From Salpingoeca rosetta (lineage: Eukaryota > Opisthokonta > Choanoflagellata > Craspedida > Salpingoecidae): 11,917 bases of DNA. Positions 1-8,754 of this stretch are shown in pieces; the stretch's first letter is position 1; the number at the start of each line of letters is the position of its first letter. A model generated the notes under the pieces. It ran no database searches, was not told the DNA's origin, and saw only the letters and a list, made by a program, of their open reading frames with translations. The stretch is from assembly GCF_000188695.1 (NCBI RefSeq), contig NW_004457740.1, forward strand, positions 680,528 through 692,444. Reading direction: 5' to 3'. The position numbers were made by a program, and so were the translations under genes.

Positions 1-40
1 GCTGTTGCAAAATGTGCACGCGCATGTGTATTTGTGTTTC

Positions 41-45
<5 letters not shown>

Positions 46-93
<48 letters not shown>
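46..93. repeat. (CA)24 microsatellite in last visible intron of the ankyrin gene
   Basis: An uninterrupted CA tract on the plus strand, i.e. TG on the coding strand of the minus-strand ankyrin gene. It lies about 62 bases past the donor of the last visible exon (156-244). Positions 1-155 hold nothing else that I can support. Confidence 0.95.
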
Positions 94-95
<2 letters not shown>

Positions 96-155
96 GCGCC
101 CGCATGTGCGGTTCATTGGTGAGGGTGAGCACTTCGCTTACTGCACCAGGCGTAC

Positions 156-2652
156 CTGCTCATTCTTGACGTCCTTGCTGGCACCGGCATGAACCAGGGC
201 AATGACCGCAAACATGTTGTTGGCAGCGACAGCATAGTGCAGCGCTGTAAAAAACACAAGCACATATGTGCGTGAGAAAAAAGTGTTCAGTTCAATTCAA
301 AACACAGCCATGAGACTGCACACACAAACACACACACACAATGTGCCCACACGCTCGCGCATACACACGAACGCTCATGTGCACAAGTACAAGCCGACCA
401 CAAAGAAGCCAATGCGTGCATGCTCATATGCGAACGGACGTGCATGTGTTTGAGTTCATGTATGCACATGTGTACATGCGCACATGTATGTGTATGTGTG
501 TGTGTGTGTGCACCTGTGTTGCCGGCAGAGTCGCGGAGATTTAGAGACGCGTCGAGCGCCATCAGGCAGCGGATCAGATCAGAGCTGCAACGCCAGGTGT
601 GTGAGTGTTGTTTGAGTTGAGTTGGTTGGAATCCGGGAAGCATTGAAACATTTGCGTGGACGAATGCAATGTGTTGTTGTGGTTGGCGATTACAGTCATG
701 CACAGAGCACCCAGCAGCAATAACGTGCACAGCGGTGAGTGGTATAGCACGTACGAGAAGGCCTTTGTCGCCGCCCAGATGAGGGGCGTGCGGCCGTTGT
801 TGTCTTTTGCATTGACATCCTGCGCACAACACAGCACCATTGGTGTGAGCAGTGTGTGTGTGTGTGACGTGCGTTTGTGGGTGCGCGTACGTTCGTGCGT
901 GCGCGTACGTTCGTGTGCATGTCTATGTGGGTGTGCATGCATGCGTTCGTGTGTATGCATTCACGTGCGAGTTGCATCATACACCATGACTGACCGCTCC
1001 CCGCGCGACAAGGTACGCGGCAATGTTCATGAAGCCAAACTGTGAGGCCACGTGAAGCGGGTTGTACCCTGTCATGCACATGCATGGTGATCCGTGCATG
1101 AGTAGCAATAATGCGGGGAGGGCGTGAGAGTTGGTTGGGTTGGTCGTCCAAGAGCACGGGCACGAAAGAGGAGGTTGGCATGAGGTACATGCACTCCGTT
1201 CTCCCAATCTCTCTCATTCTCTCACCAATTCTCTCACGCTCTCGTTCACACATTCACACACACACACACTCTCACATGCGGATGTACAGACGCGCACATA
1301 AACACGCCTACACATGCAACAAACCCCCCCACACCTTGCGCGTCTTTGAAGGCGGTGTTAGCGCCGCCCTTGACAAGCAGCACAACGACGCGCATGTGGC
1401 CTTGCCTGCAGCCAATACGGGGCGCCACGACCACACAGTTTGGTGCCCATAACATGAGCGTGCGTGTGTGTATGTGTGTGCGTGTGTGTGCGGGCGTGCG
1501 TGTGCGTGCGTGTGCATGTGTGCGTCTGGAATTGTGTATGCCTGTGTGTGTATGTGTGTGTGGAGTTGAGTGCACATGGGAGACTCCGCCTCTTGTCTGC
1601 CATCATCGCACCTGATTGCCCAGTGCAGTGGAGTGGCTTGCAACTCCCCGCCAACTGGATCCACATTGGCACCTTCATCCAACAAATACCTGATTTGCGT
1701 ACAGTGTGTGTGTGTGTGAGGGAGAGTGGGACATCGCGTGTATACACGCGTGTGGATGGTGGACGATGCTCTTCATTCACTCACGGACTGCGTCACAATT
1801 GCACCTGCGGCTAGACAAACAGATGACACAGACAAGCACATAAAACGGTCGATCGCTCTCATGCACACACGTTTCGTGTACGCACTGGATGCATTCGAGG
1901 CGGTTGTTGATGGCACACCAGTGGAGGCAGGTGATGCCTTCCTCATCTGGGGTGTCGACGTGGAAGCCGCCTTCCACGGCTTGCTTGAGAGGCTGCAGCA
2001 TGCCTCGTTGTGACAGCTGGAACGGCGTGAGCTTGGCGACAGGCTGTGGCTGCACAGCACGAGCCATGGGTCCTCTAGGCTGCGCCTACTCGAAACCGAC
2101 ATGGATCAACAAGGGGATTGATGGATATAACATGTGTGGATGTGCACACATGTGCACACGTGTGTGTACGTGTGTGTATACATGTATGTGTACGTGTGCG
2201 TGTGCGTGTGTGTGTGTGTGTACATGTATGTATGTGAGAGGGAAGGGGGCGGGAACAAGTATGGAACACCATCATGGGTGCAACAACCAGTGGCCCGTGC
2301 ACAGCGACACCAGAGACCGAGGCAAGATCGTGGTGTTGCATACAGTGGAGGAGTGCAAGAAGGAAAGAACAAGGAGAACAAGAAGAGGAGACGGACGGTG
2401 ACAGGTGTGCGCGTGTATGCACTGGCATGACCAGATACACAGACATAGTGACAGAAGGACAAAACAAGAGCTGCGCGTATGTTCCCCTCCCCCGAGACAC
2501 ATACACACACACACACACATACACACACGCTGGAATCAAGACACATGACAACATATGTGCGGTGTGTGTGTGTGTGTGTCACGTACCTGGAGGGTTTCAG
2601 GGGTGCTCATGTTTGCCCCAACACCGGTAGCACTGCTCCCAGACAGCTCCAT
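156..2652 (-). CDS. ZDHHC17/HIP14-like ankyrin-repeat palmitoyltransferase, N-terminal part (8 exons, partial)
   Basis: Coding exons, in transcription order: 2652-2587, 2079-1886, 1689-1612, 1405-1335, 1068-995, 819-755, 584-514 and 244-156. Every junction has GT-AG ends and keeps phase (0,2,2,1,0,2,1), giving 236 residues. Residues ~41-236 are ankyrin repeats with TPLHW, NPLHVA, TPLIWA and TALHYA cores. From memory they align nearly without gaps to human ZDHHC17 (LHWCAINNR, GGELQATPLHWAIRQGH, KDNNGRTPLIWAA). In that family the ankyrin domain recruits substrates to a Golgi/vesicle multi-pass membrane enzyme whose DHHC-Cys domain S-acylates them. Here the DHHC part would lie left of position 1 and is not seen. 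The last exon ends at a GTACGC donor; unspliced reading stops five codons later. Start chosen: ATG at 2652. An internal Met (residue 27, 2067) is a weaker alternative. Alternatives: a ZDHHC13-type enzyme or an ankyrin-only protein. Confidence 0.85.
489..511. repeat. TG tract directly inside a donor of the ankyrin gene
   Basis: On the coding (minus) strand this is a CA tract starting at the donor itself: the exon ending at 514 is followed by GTGCAC and then CA repeats. Confidence 0.85.
852..960. repeat. TG tract and 18-bp-period repeat in the ankyrin gene
   Basis: A short TG run (852-866) is followed by GTGCGCGTACGTTCGTG at 881-897 and again at 899-915, then by degenerate GTGTGCATG units. It lies in the intron between the exons at 995-1068 and 755-819. 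Confidence 0.8.
1461..1562. repeat. Imperfect TG/CG tract in the ankyrin gene
   Basis: About 100 bases of degenerate TG with frequent GCGTG units fill most of the short intron between the exons at 1612-1689 and 1335-1405. On the coding strand it reads as CA-rich. Confidence 0.85.
2134..2236. repeat. Degenerate TG/TATG tract in first intron of the ankyrin gene
   Basis: Mixed TG, TACATG and TATG units, CA-rich on the coding strand, lie about 55 bases upstream of the exon 2 acceptor (AG at 2081-2080 on the minus strand). Confidence 0.85.
2503..2579. repeat. Opposed CA and TG tracts next to the first donor of the ankyrin gene
   Basis: A CA tract on the plus strand (2503-2528) and a TG tract (2561-2579) face each other across about 32 bases and could pair as a hairpin in the transcript. 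The TG tract begins six bases past the first-exon donor at 2586-2585 (GTACGT). Confidence 0.8.
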
Positions 2653-3115
2653 CGTGGCTCCTGCAGCTCGTGCGTGTGTGTGTTTGGTGGGGCGTGTTGT
2701 TGTCGCACACACAACTGTGTCAAAATAAAACCTCACAACTCAAACCCATGCGCACGATTCCATGCACATTTATGGAACCGTGGTGCTTGTGTGGTTTTGT
2801 GTGTCGTGTCGCTGTTTGGGCACGACACTGATTGCCCCATGCATGGACATCTATGACTGACTGATTGACACTGCTTTATTGTCACTGTTGATGCACAATG
2901 GAGGCAGGCAGGGAGGTGTTGCTGTTTGCTTGCTCTGTTGCTTGCTGTTTTGCTTGCTTGTTGGCTTGTGTGTTTGTCTGTTTGGTTGTTGCCAGCAAGT
3001 CACTTTCACTTTCACAACACACATCAACAACACATCAAAACCACTTCACCATTCATTTAGCTTGCATTTTCTTGCTCTTTGTCACATCAAGCAAGTCTTC
3101 ACCCTCACCTTCACC
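2653..3115. promoter_or_regulatory. Shared intergenic region between divergent genes
   Basis: This 463-base gap separates the start codon of the minus-strand ankyrin gene from that of the plus-strand secreted-protein gene, so it must hold both 5' ends. It contains no supported coding exon. About 2925-2990 is a T/G-rich low-complexity stretch built from CTTGCT and TTGT units. I see no convincing TATA box. The ATG at 3116 is preceded by CACC, a good initiation context. Confidence 0.5.
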
Positions 3116-3736
3116 ATGCTGGTTCGGTCGTGGTTCTCCTTTGCGATCGCGATTGTGGTGGTGGCCGCCGCCATCAACCTCAACAATGCCATTGGTGTAA
3201 AGGCCGAAGGAGGACAGACGGATGAACAACTGTGCGAGGCATTCACTCGTGACCGCTATGACGCCCTTGTGGATGCCATTAGCAGTGGCCCCGACGCCAT
3301 TCGCACCTTGGTGCGCGACACTTTCAGCCCCGACGCGTCTGGGGAATTCCCATCCTTCAACGTTCTGCATGGCGTGGATGAAGTGCTTGAGTTTTTCATC
3401 AGCATTCTCCCACCCCCAGGCTGTGGCCACTTTGAGGCCTATGACATCAACCACGTCACGGCAGCCAACAACAGCTTCCTCATCAAGGACAAGGCCGATC
3501 TGCGCATTGCCTGCTCCTTCAGCAACACCGTCACGATTGGTTACTACTCAACCAAGAACCCAACAAAGCCGTGCCATTTCACGTTGGCAGAGGACGCCCA
3601 CATCAAGCTGAACCCGCACACGAAGAAGATCGACCACTTCCTTTACACCTGCGATACCGCTGCTCTCATGGCTAACACGCAGCGCTGTCTTGCTGAGTGC
3701 GCCTCCGGCAGTGGCGAAGGCCACACCGATCTCTGA
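3116..3736 (+). CDS. Secreted 206-aa cysteine-containing protein, possible NTF2-like fold
   Basis: Single uninterrupted exon, 206 residues, ending in TGA. Residues 1-30 form a signal peptide: a basic start (Arg4), a hydrophobic stretch at about 7-20, and a likely cleavage after the Ala of VKA (30). The mature part has seven cysteines (40, 103, 133, 153, 179, 191, 195), so disulphides are likely with one left unpaired. It also has one N-glycosylation sequon (N118-N-S) and an acidic/Ser tail. Helical N-terminal segments (~37-70, 86-98), then strand-like segments ending in DAHIKLNPHTKKIDHF, recall the SnoaL/NTF2-like fold, where the last strand often reads as a length-of-pocket beta strand. That is inference from pattern only; no family is recognised with certainty. 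The frame is open upstream to 2879, but that extension is low-complexity and would bury the signal peptide. It is intronless, unlike both neighbours. Confidence 0.75.
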   Translation: MLVRSWFSFAIAIVVVAAAINLNNAIGVKAEGGQTDEQLCEAFTRDRYDALVDAISSGPDAIRTLVRDTFSPDASGEFPSFNVLHGVDEVLEFFISILPPPGCGHFEAYDINHVTAANNSFLIKDKADLRIACSFSNTVTIGYYSTKNPTKPCHFTLAEDAHIKLNPHTKKIDHFLYTCDTAALMANTQRCLAECASGSGEGHTDL

Positions 3737-4006
3737 GCTGCTGCAGCAGCACCAAGAAGGAAGGACGCACCCACCTGGAACCAATGTAAAGGAAGAAACC
3801 CCCTGCCAGAGGAGGAGCACTACGCGACGTTAGTCTGATCCACAGACCTTGCTGCTTTTGCTCCCGCTCCCTTGCCTCCTTGTTCTGCTCCTGTGATCGC
3901 ATTCGTGCTGCCTTTTGTGTCCTTTTTTCTCTCATTCCACAAGCCCCACAAGCACGCTTCTTCACTGCCTGACTGCCTTTGTGTGTTCCCCCGTGACACT
4001 CTGTGC

Positions 4007-4092
4007 TCTGTACTTCTGTACTTCTGTACGCGTGGCTCGCTGAGTCGCTGTTCTCTGTCTGTTCTTGTGTTCTTGTGTTCTTGTGTTCTTGT
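4007..4092. repeat. Two adjacent 8-bp tandem repeats
   Basis: TCTGTACT is repeated almost three times at 4007-4029. GTTCTTGT is repeated exactly four times at 4061-4092. The shared 8-bp period and C/T/G composition suggest slippage in a pyrimidine-rich UTR or intergenic stretch. Confidence 0.85.
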
Positions 4093-4424
4093 GGTCTTCT
4101 GCCATTGCGCTCATGCGCTCGGTTGTTACGCAGCGTTCCGTTGTACCATCCTGTTCGCCCACTTCTTCACTCCGCCCTGCTGAGGAGCACCATGGCCCGT
4201 TATCGTCCTCCTCTCCTGCCTGCAAGCAAAAAGAACCACAACAAACAAAAGAACCACAACAAGGCGCTTGGCCGACACCACAAAGTGCAGTGCATAGCTG
4301 GTGGATAGCACGGTTGGCAACGCTTTTGGCTGCGGCCTTGTGCGAAACAAACACACACACACCCTTATCGACGCGCCCACCAAACAACAAAACACACACA
4401 AAATTGCACGGTGAATGAATGAAC

Positions 4425-4528
4425 CAAGCAAGCAAGCAAGCAAGGCAAGCAAGGCGGACTGCACGTCAACCAACCCCAGAATCACTCTCGCTGTTCACCC
4501 ATCCATCCATCCATCCATCCATCCATCG
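4425..4528. repeat. CAAG and CCAT tetranucleotide arrays
   Basis: A (CAAG)n array, interrupted by single extra G bases, occupies about 4425-4454. A (CCAT)n array of about seven units occupies about 4500-4528. Both lie upstream of the coiled-coil gene. Confidence 0.85.
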
Positions 4529-4580
4529 CTCCGCTTTACCCACCTGCGCCAGCCGGTCCACGCCAGCAACGCGACACGGG

Positions 4581-4686
4581 ATGTCCACAGCACAGATCTC
4601 CAAAACGGAGATGGTACCCCTGCAGCGTGCAGGGAGCGTGAAGAAGCGGCGTGCATCTCAAGGACTGCTTCTGCACCATGCAACAA
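4581..4686 (+). other. Possible alternative first coding exon of the coiled-coil gene
   Basis: An ATG at 4581 opens 35 codons of basic, Ser/Arg-rich sequence (RAGSVKKRRAS) and ends at a GTGCGC donor in phase 1. The downstream frame has phase-1-compatible acceptors at 4879 (GCATTTCAG) and 4972 (TTTTTAG). The would-be intron carries a CA microsatellite, like the other introns of this gene. The joined product would extend the N-terminus. The simpler reading is that this is 5' UTR or non-coding and translation starts at 4996. Confidence 0.25.
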
Positions 4687-4740
4687 GTGCGCATTGCTCC
4701 ACCATGTCACACACAGGATTGCTCCGTTGTCACTGGCACG

Positions 4741-4787
4741 CGTGCTGCGTGATGCGTGCTGCGTGATGCGTGCTGCGTGATGCGTGC
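4741..4787. repeat. 14-bp tandem repeat, 3.4 copies
   Basis: The unit CGTGCTGCGTGATG is repeated exactly at 4741-4754, 4755-4768 and 4769-4782, followed by a partial copy. Confidence 0.9.
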
Positions 4788-4829
4788 ACTGACACGTCAA
4801 GCTGTCATGAGGGAAGCAGGGAAAGGGGA

Positions 4830-4867
4830 ACACACACACGCACACGCGCACACACACACACACACAC
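4830..4867. repeat. CA microsatellite in probable 5' intron
   Basis: A CA tract with a few CG interruptions, followed 12 bases later by a good acceptor-like GCATTTCAG (4871-4879). This placement matches the introns further downstream in the same gene. Confidence 0.85.
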
Positions 4868-4905
4868 CCTGCATTTCAGCACCACAGCAGCACCGCAACT
4901 CGCAC

Positions 4906-4935
4906 TCACCATGCCACGTCTCACCATGCCACGTC
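4906..4935. repeat. 15-bp perfect tandem duplication
   Basis: TCACCATGCCACGTC occurs at 4906-4920 and again at 4921-4935. It brings two ATGs upstream of the chosen start of the coiled-coil gene, and these could act as upstream ATGs if transcribed. Confidence 0.9.
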
Positions 4936-4995
4936 TCACGTTGTCGTTTGTGTGGTTATGCGGGGTTTTTAGGCTCTCCACAGACTGCGCGGCGC

Positions 4996-6709
4996 ATGTC
5001 ACGCACATCCATCTCGTTTCCATCCATCCTCAACTCGTCATCACTGCAGTCCTTGGACGCAAGCTCCACATCCATTGCTTCCAGCGCAAGCGAAGGCGCC
5101 TCGCCCAGGCGCGCCCCTGAACATCACACAGATTTTGACGCCAGGTATTCACTGCCAAGCCTCCTTCTCTCTGCATGCGACACACACACACACATGCATC
5201 GGACCGTCTCCTTTGCATTCCGTCGCCTCCTTCCTCTTGTGCCTGCCCCCCTCGCTCTGCCCCCTCGAGCTGACTGGCAGCTCACCACCATCAACCATCA
5301 ACCATCAACCACCACCACGACTGCGTGTGCTCGTTGCAGGGTTGATCCGGATACCAATCCACTGGCATACAACCCGTTGCTTGATCCACACGTGCAGCGC
5401 CACTTGCGCCGCCCCGGCGTCAAGAAGACGCTCAAGCGCACCGGTACCATCACCGACGACGGCCAGCTCCTTGCCACAGCCAACGAGGTCCGTCCGGCCA
5501 AACGCTTTTTGCAGTCTTGTGAGGGACACGCCCACCTCCTGCCTCGAACGCGCTCATACACTCACCTTGCCAGCATTGTTTTTGGCGTTGTGCTGCTGGC
5601 TGGCATGTTCTGCGTCCTCACATTGTGACTCACGCATATTCCTCATGGCTGCTTCGACGACCCCGCACACACACACACATACACACACATACAGCGTGCG
5701 TTGAAGACGTTTCACACAGAGCTGACACGTGGACAGAAGAATGACGCTTACGAGCAGCGTGTGGCCCGCATGAAGAAACAGCATGTGCGTTGTGTGAATT
5801 GCGTGCATGATTGTGTTACGCGCTCCAGCCTCCATGCTCCTTGAACGCTGCCGCGTGCCACCCTCTCACTCAAGTGACACATACACACACACCACCACCA
5901 CCACCACCACCACCACCACCACCACCACCACCACCACCACCACCAGGAGTCGCTGCAACGGGAGCGGGAGGCGGCCCTGCGTCGTGTCAAGACGCGGCGC
6001 AAGAAGGAAAAGCAGGCCCGCGATAACTACATCAAGCGCGTGCGTATCCCACACGGCTGCTGCTGTTTCTGGTGGCGGTGGTGGCGGTCATGTTTGCCTG
6101 TGTGCGTACAAGCCAACAAGGATTGTGTTGTTTGTATCATCGCGTGCGCTTGCTGCGATGCAAATTCACCCATGGGCACACAAACACACATGCATACATA
6201 CATTCAGCTGTCACGTAACAGGAAGAGCGTGGTGGACTACGCGCTGACGGAGCGTGAGCGCATCTTCCTTGAGGAGCAGAAGGAGAAAGTGGATATTAGG
6301 TCCGGTGACGACACATCTTTGCCGCTTGTGAACGACCTGTCGAGTCACACAGGCATTTACATACAGACACACGCAGACAACAGACACAGACACAGGTGCA
6401 CACAGACAGACACGCAAATACAGACACACATGTCAAGGCTCACTCGTTGTCCCCTTTGTGCGCCATCAGGAAACAAGAGGATGAGCTGCGGCACCGCGAG
6501 CTCATGGCGAGAAAAACACTGCAGGACGCAGTCAAGGACAAGCGCGTCAAGTACGTTGAAAGCAGCGCGTGTGTTATCGGCACACGGTTATGCCTGCTGT
6601 TGCCCGCCACTTGAAATGTCGTGTCATTGTTCTCGACATCTCACCACACACAAACAAACACACATACAAACACACACACACACATACACGCACACACGCA
6701 CACACGCAC

Positions 6710-6751
<42 letters not shown>

Positions 6752-8668
6752 AAAAACACACAACAGGGAGGACAGCGCTGCGCGGCAGGAGGCGGTTGAG
6801 CACGCGCACCGGGCGGCGGAGCAGCAGCTGCAGCGGGTGCGGCTGGACATTGAGGAGCGAAAGAGGCGACAGGATGATTTGCGCAGGCAGATTGAGGAGG
6901 AGAAGAGGCGCAAGCAGCAGCACGCCATGGAGGAGGCAAAGAAGGATCGCATGGTCCTCGAACACGCCATCCAAGGTGTGGTGTGTGTGGGGGGGGGGGG
7001 AGGTGTGCGGTGTGAGTTGTTGCTGGTGCTGGTGCTGCATCCCTGCGCCGTTGTTGCGCTCACATATTATGCTTGTGGGTGTATTGATGCGTGTGCGTCG
7101 TGTGCGTTTGCAGAGCAACAGGAAGAGCAGGAAGAGCTGAATAAACAACGCGCTGCCCGTCGGCAGGAAGAGGTGAGCCCGTACTCGAGTTTGATTGTGT
7201 GCACCCGTGCGAACAGGTGCAAACAGGTGCAAACAGGTGCAAACACACATATACACACACTCTCTCTTCAACAATGACGCCCAACCCCTGCGCTCACGCA
7301 CACACACACACACACACACACAGCTTGAGAAGCAGAAAGCGGCTGCGGCGGCGCGGGAGCGGGAGATGGAGGAGCTGCGCCGGCGCCAGGCAGAGTTTGA
7401 ACGCCAGCAGGTGATGGTGCCCCTCGCACTGTGCTGGGAGTGGTGGGGGTTGTAGCTGTGATGGTGGACCTGTGGTGGAGGTTTGTGGTGGTTTGTGGTA
7501 GTTTGTGGTTGCGATGATGGTATGTGGTGAGCAACCTTGTCAACCATGTCATGGTGTTGCGCCACAATGAGGTTTTTGGGGTGCCAACAGCGCGTATGTG
7601 CTCACATATTTTGGTTTATGCGTCTTGCCAACCTTGTCGCCGTGTGTTGCTTTGACTTGTACCTCGTGCCAACAGCGGGTGCAAGCGCGCAGGCTTGAAG
7701 TTGAGGCCGAGCAGGAACGAAAGGCGCGCGAACTGGTGGGTTCCTTGCGTACCTTGCATGCACGCTTGTAGGCAGCTGAATGCATTCTGCGCGTCTTGTA
7801 TCACCCACCCAGTGCCTTAACGCAGCTCACGAAAGCAATGTCGTATGCGTGTGCGTGGGTGTGCGCGTGCTTGCCGTGTGTGTTGTTGTTTGACGCATCA
7901 GGCTGAGAAAGAGGCGCGGCGAAAGGCGCGAGAGGAACACGAGCGCCAACAAGAGGAGAAGCGCCGTCGCTTCAAGGAAATGGTGCGTGCAGGCAAACTG
8001 CTCAACAGCTTTGTTCAGCACATGCAACCATGTGCGAACTTTCGCGAGCAATCACACTGTGGATGAAGGACACGCAGCACATAGACGCAGACACACAAAC
8101 ACGCAGACACACAAACACGCAGACACACAAATACGCACACATACATACACGTACACGCACATACATACACACACCTTCCTCTGCTGCTTCCTCACGCTTG
8201 TTCCCCCCCCCCAAACACAGGCTGAGCGAGAGCGGGCGGAGCAGCGGCGGATTCGGCAGGAGCGGGAGGAGGCCGCACGCCGCGAGGTCCACGAGAAGCG
8301 CAAACGCGCAGCGGTATGTGTACACAGACAGGGTGGGGGAGGGGAGAGAGAGTGTGTGTGTATTGTGTGAGTGAGGGAGAGAGAGTGTGTATGTGTGTAT
8401 TGTGTGAGTGCTTGTTTGCTTGCACGCACATGTGTTGGGGTGGTGAACAATGTATGTGGTCGAAAGAAGTGCGCTTGCTTGAGCTGACATGTACATGCGG
8501 TGTTCATGTATTGTAGGAAGAAAAGGCGCGACGCGAGGAAAAGCGCAAGCAACTACAGAAGCAGCGCAGGGAACAACTTCAGGTGCGCAGCAGTGCAGTT
8601 TACATGGTCATGTCGCTGTGTGCGTGTACGTGCGCGCTATGTGTGCCACCTGAGCTATCACATTTATT

Positions 8669-8754
<86 letters not shown>

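Larger units (their letters stand above)
3737..4580. other. Intergenic / 3' UTR stretch, no gene seen
   Basis: No reading frame here looks like protein, and none joins to a neighbour with good splice signals. The first part is presumably the 3' UTR of the secreted-protein gene; no AATAAA was found. The stretch holds several short tandem repeats, annotated separately. Confidence 0.5.

Noticed and set aside
2879..3115. In-frame upstream ATG extending the secreted protein by 79 residues
   Set aside because: The extension is low-complexity Cys/Leu/Phe-rich sequence. The ATG at 3116 has a better context and begins a proper signal peptide.
3548..4485. Several minus- and plus-strand frames of 90-157 codons
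   Set aside because: They show no family resemblance, and their composition follows local repeats and Ser/Cys/Arg bias of shadow frames. None joins to a neighbour in phase.
5518..5530. Better-looking exon 2 donor TCTT|GTGAGG (GT at 5521)
   Set aside because: It is phase 1. Joining it to the exon 3 acceptor gives an early stop, and the internal acceptor alternative gives an immediate TAG.
5488..5628. Exon 2 read-through ending in a hydrophobic tail and stop at 5628
   Set aside because: The tail could look like a membrane anchor. The GTCCGT donor instead joins in phase to exon 3 and the long coiled coil, and the tail region is low in coding character. An alternative short form cannot be excluded.
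5748..6054. Frames encoding poly-Trp, poly-Pro, poly-Thr and poly-Val
   Set aside because: They are six-frame readings of the (ACC)n intron repeat, which has no stop in any frame.
7140..7145. AATAAA polyadenylation signal
   Set aside because: It lies inside coding exon 8 (codons Asn-Lys), with intact in-phase exons continuing downstream. Premature polyadenylation is possible but unsupported.
8085..8132. Three 16-bp repeats considered as a CRISPR-like array
   Set aside because: The copies are directly adjacent with no spacers, and lie in a eukaryotic intron. This is a minisatellite.
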